Shown: positions 22,641 to 31,906 of the stretch, one piece after another
How the letters are laid out: each line of letters begins with the position of its first letter
Position numbering within the stretch: position 1 is the stretch's first letter
Assembly: GCA_035771165.1 (NCBI GenBank)
Contig: JAWNZC010000321.1
Span: 3,242,444-3,306,443 of the forward strand
Source of the DNA: Paragorgia papillata
Lineage: Eukaryota > Cnidaria > Anthozoa > Scleralcyonacea > Coralliidae
Direction of reading: 5' to 3'
Length of the DNA: 64,000 bases
The notes under the pieces: model-generated
The model's input: only the letters and a program-made list of their open reading frames with translations
Databases searched by the model: none
Told to the model about the DNA's origin: nothing
Program-made: the position numbers and the translations under genes

Positions 22641-22795
22641 ACTCGTTGATATATTACTTCAACCATGCTAAAATTAAGAAATAGTAAATGGCAATACGTA
22701 TTTTTTAGCCTGATAGCTCTCCAATCGCGGTAATAAGGTACAAATATCGAGGATTGGTTTGTCTAAAAATAAGGTTTCAACCAATTTAAAAATGT

Positions 22796-22918
22796 TAAAA
22801 AACGAGCTTTCGGTCTAAGCGACCATCGTCAGGTTAAAAAGTACTAAAATGGTACTAACAAGAAGGCTAATTATTTTTAACCCGACGATTGTCGCTTAGA
22901 CCGAAAGCTAGTTTTTTA
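22796..22918. mobile_element. Foldback MITE, about 44-bp arms
   Basis: AACGAGCTTTCGGTCTAAGC GACC on the left faces GCGACAAT-related complement GTCGCTTAGACCGAAAGCTA on the right, 33 bp apart. Non-coding. Confidence 0.78.
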
Positions 22919-22974
22919 AAGTGCCCCTATAAACCTCGACAGTTTTTATTGTCTTATTTGGAAGAACTTTTGAA

Positions 22975-24514
22975 ATGATAAGTAACTTCTTTGGAAGGTT
23001 TTCCCTTTTTTGCTTTGCTTGTGAGATATTCCAGTCATTTTGTTTGATATGCAAATGTCAGGAGTTTACGTCACACATGCATAATGTCGACTTATCAGAG
23101 AATGTTATATATCTTTGCGTTCATCAAATAAAAACACTTAAGTATGCTTGCTTTCGTAAGAATCCTTGCTTTCGGTACGCGATGACCTACCAATCGCACA
23201 GTGCGTACAACGCAACGTATTTTAGATGATGCTGGTGATTCGCGCGGTGTTAAAAGTTGCGTGGTTATGAGTAGTTAATTTTGAACAAAACAAAGTTATT
23301 TCGAATAGACTTCAACACATTTTTTACATGTTTAAGGAGTGGGGAAAATGTTGCATGTACAGTATAGGTCATACAGTAAGACAGTAAGATGCCTAACTTG
23401 TGATCATCACCCCCCCCCCCCCCCCCGAACTTGCTCCAACCCAGGACTCTAACCACTCACTTGAAACACTGCTCTGTGGTCCATGGATGAGACGCAGCCA
23501 CTGTGTGCGAAAATGCCACTTTCATGATTTCAATATTAATTTTAATATAATCTTAAAATACATTGTACTATTAACCCATGCCTGCCTCAAAAATGGTATG
23601 TATTTCACCCTATAATTAGCTAAACCTTTCTTATACTTGTCATAGAGACCCCTGATCACCCAGCCTTCAAGGCATAACCTGAATAGAGGCCCCTGTTTCC
23701 TAACTGGCTCAGGTTAGCCTGAAAAAAAATTGCTGCAGTTTCTCATTACATTTGGAAAACTGTGTCTGAACTAGTTAAGTGGACACAACCTTGTACCCAG
23801 CTAGGTTATTCACTCGATCCTTTGTTTGAAGAAAAGACCCTGGGTGTGAGGCAAACTTGTATCCAGTGCAAAGTTTATATTCATATACTGTAATTTGAAA
23901 TCAAATAGTTACTATTTTATACTACCTATACCAGTAATATTATTTACTTAATATTTTAAGCACTTAAGTTAGTTTAATACTTAAGTTAGTTTGGCCGATA
24001 CTGAAGCCGTAAATGTTCCTATTATACTAATAGACATATCCTGTACAGTATACAGTCTTGGATAAAGCAATTTTCGTCCTGGCAGCATACATGTAAACCA
24101 AAAGTTCCTGTAAAACTAAATTTAGATTTCCTGCATGAAAGAATTTTGGCAAATTTACCTTTAAATGAAAAGATAAAATTTCATGGAAACAAGTTTTATC
24201 AAAAAGTTATTGGCAGAGTCCTTGCTGGTTATTTTCCACATTCTCTGAATCTCTAGACACATACTGGTAGTCTTAATAAATCCATTGCTACTGCACACAG
24301 GCTAGTTCTCCCTTTGACAAGTAAAATTGTCTGGCATTAGACAGTTTAGTAAAACAATAAAGCTGTTTTTTGGCCTGCTCGGACAGGAATGGCCGGGTAC
24401 GGTTAAATAAAATTCCCAGTATCTTTAACACTCATGCAAATTCTAGCAAGGGAATTTACCCCATTAACACCCTAGTATTCACAATGTTCCAATGACGAAA
24501 TCTCTTGTAATTAA
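22975..24514. other. Intergenic stretch, no gene seen
   Basis: It contains a run of about 18 C at 23409-23426 and a degenerate R4 repeat near 24325-24415 (GTCTGGCATTAGACAG). I found no supported exon between here and the DIRS remnant. Confidence 0.5.
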
Positions 24515-24950
24515 CTAATACATTGGAGGGTGTAGCTCTGTTGGAGAGGGGTTTGCCCAGAACATCACGTGATCGAAGGAGGGCGACGATAACGAGTTGT
24601 GCAGGATCTGAAGCACGCGGTTAGTGACAGGCAAACGACGAGCCCCTGGCGACGGGTGCGACCGATGAATGCCCAGCAGAAGGCGAGCCAAGCGAACAGT
24701 CCCCCCTAGTGGATCCTGGAATCCAAGGTAAGATAGGTGGTGATGGACGATGGCGCGAACAGCCACTATCAAACAGTCAGGTGGCAAACAACATGAGGAT
24801 GCACTCCGAAGCGGGAAAAGAAGGGATGCGGTACGACGAACAAAAGCGAAAAAAACGAACGTTGCCCCGAGCAATAAACACGCTGAGTGGACGGGGCCAG
24901 ACCCTGAGCAAGAAGGCCATAGCACCGCGAAATCAAGACGGCGGGACTAG
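24515..24950 (-). pseudogene. DIRS tyrosine recombinase, N-terminal fragment
   Basis: Two frames together give GLAPSTQRVYCSGQRSFFSL and then LSYLGFQDPLGGTVRLARLL and GIHRSHPSPGARRLPVTNRV. This is the SAM-like core-binding start of a DIRS-type tyrosine recombinase. The catalytic domain is missing and the frames are shifted relative to each other, so this is a relic. Confidence 0.75.
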
Positions 24951-25193
24951 GTGGGCAAGAGGGCGGACGGAATGGCCTGAAGACTGAGATTGGCCGACGG
25001 AACCAAGCGCCGGAAATCCTGTAAATGAAAGCGAGACAAGGCGTCAGCGGCACGGTTTGTCGCGACCAGGAGTGACACGCCGAAAAGGTAAAATGGTGGA
25101 GACAAGCCACGCGGGTAAGACTACGCAGGAGATGCATGAGACCAGCCGCCCGAGATGTGCCATGCAGAACGGAGAATGTTGACCACTGCCATG

Positions 25194-25499
25194 TTACCAT
25201 TGCTGCCGCCACACGGTCCCAAATCCAAGGGCACCAGAAGCGTCGGACGAAACCACCAAATCCGGGAGAGGAACCACCGCGGGAGACAGAAAAAAGGACA
25301 TGCCGTTCCATTCCTGGAAAACGGACAGCCACCAATGGAGGTCGCGTCGAAACTCGACATTCAACCGAATGGGGTGAGACGGGTTGCGGAAGCAGCATAA
25401 CAGGTCGATCATGCGACGGAGGAACGTGCGACCCGGAAGAACGACGCGGCAGGCATGGTGGAGATGACCGATCAACGACTCCAGCCCCGACGAGTACAA
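25194..25499 (-). pseudogene. DIRS RNase H region
   Basis: The frame contains GLESLIGHLHHACRVVLPGR, TFLRRMIDLL and VVSSDASGALGFGTVW. The SLIGHLxHAC-V-PGR-FLRR motif and the SDAS of RNase H are typical of DIRS elements. It lies in a different frame from the RT upstream, with a stop between them. Confidence 0.8.
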
Positions 25500-25528
25500 G
25501 TCAACTTACGCGCCCAACGGAGAAGGAG

Positions 25529-26127
25529 CTATAAGATACGGGAAACCTTCTCTTGTGGTAACCGGGCAGATTGGCAAATGGAATCCAGCTCGATCCCGAG
25601 CAACACCAGCGACGTCGACGGACCCTCGCACTTATCTAAATGCAAAGGCAAGCCAAGACGGCCAAACACCGCAAACGCCGTATCCACGTGAGCTTTACAG
25701 GTGGGCGAATTGGCAGGTCCAAGGGTGAGGAAGTCATCGAGGTAATGAAACAGGAGAGAGATCGCATAATTATTTACGAGGATCCATTCAACTGCCGAAG
25801 CCACCGAATCAAAGATGAAGGGAGCCGATCGCAGACGAAAGGGGAGTACAAGGTCGACGTAGAAACCATCACGCCACTTCATGCCCAGCAAAAAACGATC
25901 ATCTGGGTGGATAGGCACGTTGCGATAAGCCGCCCAGACGTCAAATTTGGCCATCAACGCGCCAGGACCCAACGCGACCAGAGCCCGAATGGCATCATCC
26001 ACGGACACGTAGTGCAGCGAAAAGGGGTCTTTAGGAATACCGTTGTTGACGCTACCCCCTTGCGGCGAGGACAGGTCCAAGATGAGGTGCCATTTACCCG
26101 GCTGGTGGTTCTTGGGAATGACTCCAA
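25529..26127 (-). pseudogene. DIRS reverse transcriptase, main part
   Basis: Motifs seen: ILDLSSPQGGSVNNGIPKDP, AKFDVWAAYRNVPIHPDD, PFRLRSAPFIF and HYLDDFLTLGP, with the aspartates of motif A (KFD) and motif C (YLDD) retained. The upstream VGVIPKNHQPGKWH continues this frame to the LINE junction at about 26127. The frame ends early at VSRIL, so the polyprotein is broken. Confidence 0.85.
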
Positions 26128-27690
26128 CCGGACTAGATAGATAGATAGTTTAATGAAGTTATAACTTACAGCGTGAACCGGCTGAATTACAATAACTTTT
26201 TACAGTGTTATAAAGATAATAAACTAACTAAACAAATAATTATAAAAAGGAGATAAAATTCAATAAAGTAAGAATAATTACACACATCTAAAAATTATCC
26301 TACAATCTTAACAAGAATATCTATAAGAATTGTAAGGGATAAAACTATTCTTCAACCTATTCGTTTTACATGATGGTACAGTGTAGCTGAAACATGCGCC
26401 TATTACGTAGGCACACGGTAGTATTGTTTCGAGGAGGCAAAAGTTTATGCAGTTTATGTCAATTGTCATTAATAATCTCCTGAAACAACTTATCATTTAA
26501 ACCCTGTCTTCTACTAGACAGCGTTGTAATGTTCAGGACTTGTAAAGCCTGGCTACTTATAGCCAGGCTTTACAAGTCCTGAACATTACAACGCTGTCTA
26601 GTTACAGTTTACAGTCTGTCTTACAGTTCAGGGTACATAATACGTAATGCACGCTTCTGCAAACTCTCTAGATCATTGGACAGATACTGTGGTAATGCGC
26701 TATGAAAGACTTGACATGCATACTCTGTTATAGGGCGAATGCAAGTGATATAAAAGAGGAGGTCATTAGTTGGTAATTTAGCGTGCTTAAAGCTGTCTAA
26801 GAAAATACAAACGCGATGCTACTTTCTTAAAGATCTCCGTGATACGAGTGTTCCACTTAAGGTCGCTTGAAATTGTCAGACCTAATACCTTTACAGAAGG
26901 GACAACCTCGATGTTCTTATCGTTGATTACAATGGGCTCAAATAGGTTACTAGATTTGGAAAAACTAACACGAAGCTCTTTACATTTAGTCTCGTTAAGT
27001 TGGAATCCGTCCATCTGGGTCTTTGTGACAAGTTCATCTACGTACTTCTGCATAAAGCTCGGCTCTTTCTTCTTCACGGATTCCACAAGAGTGGTGTCGT
27101 CCACGTTCTTCCAAAGTCCTACGTTATCCACCTTCAAGTCATTAATCATATGACGAACAACCAGGGGCCGAGTTTTGTCCCGTGTGGTACACCTGCCGGA
27201 ACAGCTCCCCACTCCGAATAACAGTCACTGCTTAACTTCACTCTCTGCTTTCGACACATCAGAAAATCCAAGATCCAGCACACAACTGTCCTTGGAATGT
27301 TATAATTAGATAGTTTTTCTGCTAGGATGCAATGATCGATCAAATCGAGCGCCCTTCGGAAGTCAAAAAGGACCACTTTAGTAGTTGCTCCATTCCCATC
27401 AGTGGATTTTACCCACGAGTGGATCATGCTAATAAGCGCATGCGTAGTACACGAGCGAGGAACAGTTCCAAATTGCTGGGTGTCGAGCTTCTCCACAACT
27501 GCTGGTTTCACATAACCGCGTCCACGACAAACTCTTCCGCTACTTTCGATAAGATAGGGGTAAGTGAGATGGGGCGTAAGTGTTTATTCACATCTTGGAT
27601 CGGTTTTTTCTTCGGTATTGGCGTTATGTCAGCTTCTTTCCATGACGTAGGGAGGTGACCTTCTCGGTAGAAGCAATTCAACGTGCTAAC
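26128..27690 (-). mobile_element. LINE (non-LTR) fragment inserted in the DIRS RT
   Basis: Three shifted - strand frames give RT motifs in order: LRPISLTPILSKVAEEFV (27696-27508), LFDFRRALDLIDH (27511-27146) and VDDTTLVESV then VLGLTISSDLKWNTRI (27212-26787). The family resembles CR1/Jockey-like RTs; the clade is uncertain. The 3' end is a short CTAT repeat (26137-26150 as ATAG on the + strand). The DIRS reading LHVS before and VGVIPK after would be contiguous without it. The 5' part, with endonuclease, is absent. Confidence 0.82.
26513..26602. repeat. Perfect 42-bp palindrome arms, 6-bp loop
   Basis: ACTAGACAGCGTTGTAATGT...AAGCCTGGCT (26513-26554) is exactly complementary to 26561-26602, separated by ACTTAT. 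It lies in the 3' region of the LINE. Exact symmetry with so small a loop would form a cruciform or a long RNA hairpin. Confidence 0.95.
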
Positions 27691-28118
27691 GTGCAAGGCC
27701 AGGGTGGAGAGGCGAAAGGGCTAGCGAGACGGCGGGCGGCGAGCTCGGCAGCGAGGTACGCGTCGACCACTTCTGGCTGCTCAGACGCAGAGCGCATGTT
27801 GGAGGAGCGGGAACGCAAACGTACCCGCTCAGGCGAGAAACCCAAATGGGAGCCCTGCTGGATACCTGCAAGGACATAGTCTCTCTTGGCCACAGGGAAA
27901 CCAACCGCCAACTCCCTGGTGAATTCCGCCAAGACCAGAGGCGAGATCGCGGAAATGGGTCGGGCGAGCGAGGCCGGAACAAGCGGAGCTGCAAGAGAAA
28001 GAGGGCGGGGCCAAGCTAAGTGGACAGCAACAAGCTCTCGCAACAAGCTCTTCCCCCCAACAACCCCCCCCCCCGGAGGAACAACACAACAATACAATAG
28101 CAGAGCAGAGCAAAGCAA
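27691..28118 (-). pseudogene. DIRS pol N-terminal segment
   Basis: The frame has KRDYVLAGIQQGSHLGF followed by VVDAYLAAELAARRLASPFA and SPPWP. DIRS polyproteins have this VxxYLxxEVAAGRVAGPF-PP block just before the LHVS...GVIPK RT start, which here lies beyond the LINE. Confidence 0.7.
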
Positions 28119-28288
28119 TAGCTTTAAGTAGTAACTAGAACACGCAAAATAAATACACGCAACAGCATGAAACCCTCATGCAAGTACTACACACAACTGT
28201 GGTCCGCCCCCGCCGGGACGGGAGATGAGTCCGCATGCCTCTGGGTGCACCAATGTGTAAGCAAAGGAGGCCCAGCGATTGTCAACAG

Positions 28289-28874
28289 CTAGGAGACCGA
28301 AGAAGCACCACCACGAGAGGGGCAGTTAATGCGACGATGGGCCCCGCTGTCTGTCACACACGTGAAGATACAAGCAAAACGGACGCAAACTAATGCAGTG
28401 CCCAGCGTTCCAAGAACGGCAAATAGTGGAAGACGTAACCGCGCCGGTGCTTTCGGTGCGCGCGACCAAATCGGATGGAGCCTGGACCCCAGAGGAAGCT
28501 GCCGTGTGATAATTGTAAAGCTCCAGGTGCAAGCTGGGCCAGTCAGTGACATGACGAGCTGCGGCGTTACGACGAAAAGCCTTGTCGTAGTTGAGCCAGG
28601 CTAAGCCCGGAATTGCAAATACAGTAGGTGCGCAAGATGAGCAACTGATACGCAAACGGGTCCATCGCTCAGAGGCGTAAATAGAAAAAGCCTGCAGCCA
28701 CTGAACTACGTCTGTGATGCGCCGCGGCGGACGATGAGCCGGAGACACCATGACATGGCCGTCGATAGAGATAGTGGGACCGGTAGAGGACTCTTCCGGC
28801 TTGGCAAGCAGAGAGGCAAACTCAACAAACTGCCCTGAAGTGATGGCAACCACCGTCTTATACGGGACAGGCAA
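28289..28874 (-). pseudogene. DIRS ORF1 (gag-like), C-terminal half
   Basis: The frame reads GHVMVSPAHRPPRRITDVVQ, WLQAFSIYA, GLAWLNYDKAFRRNAAARHV and TDWPSLHLELYN, then a Cys/His-rich end CRSWNAGHC...HVCDRQRGP. The ITDVxxWLxAF...WxxYDxAFR block is the conserved core of DIRS/Ngaro gag-like proteins. The second knuckle appears to have lost a cysteine (DRQRGP). Confidence 0.7.
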
Positions 28875-30002
28875 CTACAAAAGCTTGATTAAGCGGCAGA
28901 TACCTGCAAGGTCCTGCATGGGCAAGGGCAACAGTAGCCCAGATGGGGCCACAGAAAGAGACGAGAAAGAGACGAGACCACAGAAAGAGACGAGACCACA
29001 GACAGGCCAGCCACAGACCACGACCCCAGCAGCAAGGAAGCAACAGGCAATGGCGGAGCATGATGAGGCAGTGTGGGCACAGGAGCCACAAAACGAGGAG
29101 GCAGGAGCAATGACGGAAGATTTTTCAGCGTTCATGAGTCGCGAGATTCACCTTGAGGGAAACCACAACTGGCAGTGGGGCCTGAACCTGAGCTTGAGTC
29201 TGAATCTGGTTATAAATCCATGTCCTATATTCACAAATTTATTGGTTAGGATTAGGGTATGTGTTGGGGTCAGGCTTTCATGAAGTAGCTGGGTTATTTA
29301 GGACATGGAATTATTACCCTGAATCTGAGCTTGAGCCTGAATCTGAGCCGAAACAGACGAAGCAGGTACCACGGAGGGGACTGGGCCAAGCAGACAAGAT
29401 GGCAGCAAAGTAACCACAGTCAAAGCCCCAGAGGTGAAGACTTGGGGAGTTGTATACACCCAACTCGACACAGGAATCGCTGAGGAAGCAGCTAGTGATG
29501 GAGGCCAGGAGACAGCAGGGACTGACAGCAGAACGGCCACTGAGGAAGGCTGTAACGAATCCGGCAATGACTGTGGCAGACCCAATGATGAAACACTCAA
29601 CCATGAAGATACCAAAGGTGGATGAGGCAAAGCATACATCAGTGACATGGCAGAAGGAGGAACAACAGCAGGAGACGTGTCAGATGATAACACTGGAGAG
29701 CCAGTGAATGAGGGAGCGACAGGAACCGACGAAACAACAAATGACGTCGAGCTCTGAGGCAAAGCTAGATCATCCACCAATAAAGTCAAGGAAGATGACT
29801 CCATGACCAACTCTTGCAGATTGCCAATGGACAAAGAGGATAAACTATTTCGAGTAAGACGAGGCATCCACAAACGAAGCGACACATATGAAAGCTTGTA
29901 TCCAACTAAACCCAAGCCCAAGCCAGACAAGCCATAGGCTAGAGGTAACCAGAAATGCCAAATCCCCCCAGAAGTAAGGTACTGTACAGTACTGAAACAC
30001 AA
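28858..30002 (-). pseudogene. DIRS ORF1, N-terminal Ser/Pro/Val-rich part
   Basis: A long low-complexity frame (29298-30002) rich in S, P, V and L is followed by shifted frames to 28858. It contains repeats of TCTGAGC-type hexamers (29180-29350) and is interrupted by the 111-bp MITE at 29208. The assignment rests on position upstream of the gag core. Confidence 0.5.
29208..29318. mobile_element. 111-bp MITE with 8-bp TSD
   Basis: Terminal repeats GGTTATAAATCCATGTCCTA and the complement of the right end match at 18 of 20 positions. The octamer CTGAATCT is present at 29200-29207 and 29319-29326. The interior has degenerate TTAGGG-like text. The local sequence also has CTGAATCTGAGC repeats, which slightly weakens the TSD call. 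The 8-bp duplication suggests hAT. Confidence 0.82.
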
Positions 30003-30022
30003 TTTGCCTGGTGTTAATTATT

Positions 30023-30028
30023 TTTATT
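30023..30028 (-). other. Poly(A) signal AATAAA of AKAP7-like gene
   Basis: AATAAA on the - strand, 70 bases after the TGA at 30098-30100 and about 20 bases before the DIRS remnant begins. Confidence 0.6.
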
Positions 30029-30097
30029 ACATAAATCCATTTAAAACCTTTCAGTCCTTTGGTTCAAGGTGTTGATTAAATTCATCCATGTCATCAT

Positions 30098-31468
30098 TCA
30101 TTCATTCAATGAAATTGTAGCTACACACTTGTAGAAACCATCTTGTTCTTTTGGTTCAAACATAGAACACAGGTAAACATTATTTACTAACTCATCACCA
30201 AAATTATAATCACACCATGAAATATAGATGTCTTCTTTCACTTTTCTTATTCCTTTCTTTCTTAGGGCTGGTTTTCTTGATAACTTTAATAGTGTCAAGT
30301 GTGGCTTCCATTCTTTACCTTCTCTTACAGAGATGCCTTCTTCTTCAAATGCAGCAGTAATCACTTCATTTATGGACTTGAGACAGTTAAGGTATTTTTC
30401 TTCCTCAACTTTAGCAAACACAACTTCATGGTTAAAGTTTCCAACTCCAAGAAACCTTAGTTTGAAATCAACACATTTTAAAACTTCAGTTATCTCAATT
30501 TTGCATTTTTGTAGAGCACCTTTAGCAAGTTCTATTAAAGATTCATCCAAATGCATTACTGCCATCGTAAGATGAAGAGATGCTAAAGGAATAAGAGCTG
30601 GCTTTAATTTGGCATTCTCTTTCAAAACAGAGGCTTGGAAATCTGTTACAGCAAGATGAATTTTGGGATTTGAAACACGAATGGCAACAAAATAGTTTGG
30701 TTTCTTCTTTTTAACTGTCACTATTTCTTGTTCATCATGTTCAGTTGCTGGACCATCATCTTCTTTCGAACCATATAATTTTTCAGAAACATTTCTTTTT
30801 CTTTTCTTTCTTTTAACTTTCACTCTTTTCCTTAATACAGGATTATGTTCACTGAACATTAGTTCCAGACCAAGAAATTCATTTGCTGTTGATATTTTGC
30901 TTGCCAAATGTTTTGCTTTTTTCCTGGCTTTTTTTGTTTTCTTTTTTCCAGTATGAACTGATGATTTTGTTTCCTCAAATAGTGATTCTAAACCAAGACC
31001 ATCACTCTCTGACTGATCTGTAGAAGAACACTTCTTGGAATATTTATTCCTTTGCTTCATTTTCTTTTCTTTTCTTTTGTCCTCACATGACAAATTCACT
31101 TTCCTTGACTGGAGATCACATGGCATTTTCCCATGGAAAGAAGAACCCTTTTCTAGCATTTCCCTTTTTTGTCTCTTTTCTTTCACTTTTATTTTGACAT
31201 TATCCACTACTTTGGTCATGTCAAACAACAAGTCCAAACCAAGACTGTCAGAATCAGATTGTGAGCTGTGATAATCAGTACAACTGTCAGCTACAAGCAA
31301 TCCAAGTTTCTTTGACTCAGAGTTTATTGTTTTTGCATCACACAATGTTGATATTCCGGACGTGCAGGCATTTGAGTCATTTATAGGGGTACCATTTATA
31401 GTCACTTTGCCTTCACTCTCTTGGTTTAACTCACAGATATTTTTCGCATTTGAAGAGATGGACTCCAT
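30098..31468 (-). CDS. AKAP7: AKAP7-like 2H phosphoesterase domain protein
   Basis: From the first in-frame ATG (31468) the protein is 456 residues; the same frame stays open upstream to 31640 without another ATG. The C-terminal 200 residues are the AKAP7/AKAP18 central domain of the 2H phosphoesterase superfamily: YFVAIRV, then SLHLTMAVMHLD, then WKPHLTLLKLSR, then VYLCSMFEPKEQDGFYKCVA. Both catalytic-type H-x-T motifs are present. In vertebrates this domain binds nucleotides (AMP/CMP), and one fold relative cleaves 2',5'-oligoadenylate. The N-terminal 250 residues are low-complexity and strongly basic, with three LGL-x-x-[LM]-F motifs. No PKA-binding amphipathic helix follows the domain, which ends at VATISLNE. 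Intronless here; partner gene UFSP2-like lies head to head. Confidence 0.85.
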   Translation of the reverse strand: MESISSNAKNICELNQESEGKVTINGTPINDSNACTSGISTLCDAKTINSESKKLGLLVADSCTDYHSSQSDSDSLGLDLLFDMTKVVDNVKIKVKEKRQKREMLEKGSSFHGKMPCDLQSRKVNLSCEDKRKEKKMKQRNKYSKKCSSTDQSESDGLGLESLFEETKSSVHTGKKKTKKARKKAKHLASKISTANEFLGLELMFSEHNPVLRKRVKVKRKKRKRNVSEKLYGSKEDDGPATEHDEQEIVTVKKKKPNYFVAIRVSNPKIHLAVTDFQASVLKENAKLKPALIPLASLHLTMAVMHLDESLIELAKGALQKCKIEITEVLKCVDFKLRFLGVGNFNHEVVFAKVEEEKYLNCLKSINEVITAAFEEEGISVREGKEWKPHLTLLKLSRKPALRKKGIRKVKEDIYISWCDYNFGDELVNNVYLCSMFEPKEQDGFYKCVATISLNE

Positions 31469-31594
31469 GTCGTCTTCAAGATGACCACCATAAGTATATA
31501 AACTGTTCACATTATGACCGCAGAAATGGGTAAAGTACTGAGTTGCAAGTGATTTGGAATAATTGATGTTCTCCTGTGACTTCTCGCTGACCAA

Positions 31595-31846
31595 CCGAAG
31601 ATGATTGATCCAGATTTTCCAAGAATGCTTCGAAATATCTTGTTACAGTTGTGATGTAAATAACGAAAACACAGCCGCATCAGAAGTTGACTTATAACTC
31701 CCCAAATGCCAAAATTCAAGTCCTTTTATACAAAATAATTAGTAAATGAAATTCGTCATTTGCACGATTAATAGAAAGAACCACTCGCTTGCTCACTTCA
31801 CTAGTCCCAGTCTTACCGTGGTCTTACTCCGTCATCTAAATCCAAT
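31595..31846. promoter_or_regulatory. Shared divergent promoter interval
   Basis: This separates the AKAP7-like gene (- strand) from the UFSP2-like start codon (+ strand, 31847). About 250-380 bp must hold both promoters and 5' UTRs. No TATA box stands out. A 57-codon ATG frame on the - strand starts at 31677, overlaps the AKAP7-like 5' region and begins with an Arg-rich leader; it may be a uORF or a separate start exon. Confidence 0.5.
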
Positions 31847-31906
31847 ATGGCGGATAATGCTGACGTTGAAACAACAAGTCACAAAATTGACGATAGTATT
31901 CGAAAG
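31847..31906 (+). CDS. UFSP2: UFSP2-like exon 1
   Basis: ATG at 31847, 20 codons beginning MADNADVET, donor AAG|GTTAGG, phase 0. The start is supported by an upstream CAAT and a clean splice into exon 2. Confidence 0.72.

Larger units (their letters stand above)
24515..30000 (-). mobile_element. Decayed DIRS-type retrotransposon (tyrosine-recombinase class)
   Basis: On the - strand the order is gag-like ORF1 (29998 to about 28290), reverse transcriptase (about 28000-27690, interrupted, then 26127-25529), RNase H (25499-25194) and the start of a tyrosine recombinase (about 24950-24515). That order and the sequence signatures are those of DIRS elements. A LINE splits the RT and a MITE sits in the gag region. 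Stops and frameshifts occur between all parts, and the recombinase lacks its catalytic R/H/R/Y end. No terminal or internal complementary repeats were recognised. It is visibly more GC-rich than its surroundings. It starts just past the poly(A) signal of the AKAP7-like gene. Confidence 0.85.

Noticed and set aside
24709..26140. Plus-strand frames opposite the DIRS RT and recombinase
   Set aside because: They are antisense shadows of the GC-rich DIRS coding sequence on the - strand; no domain is recognisable.
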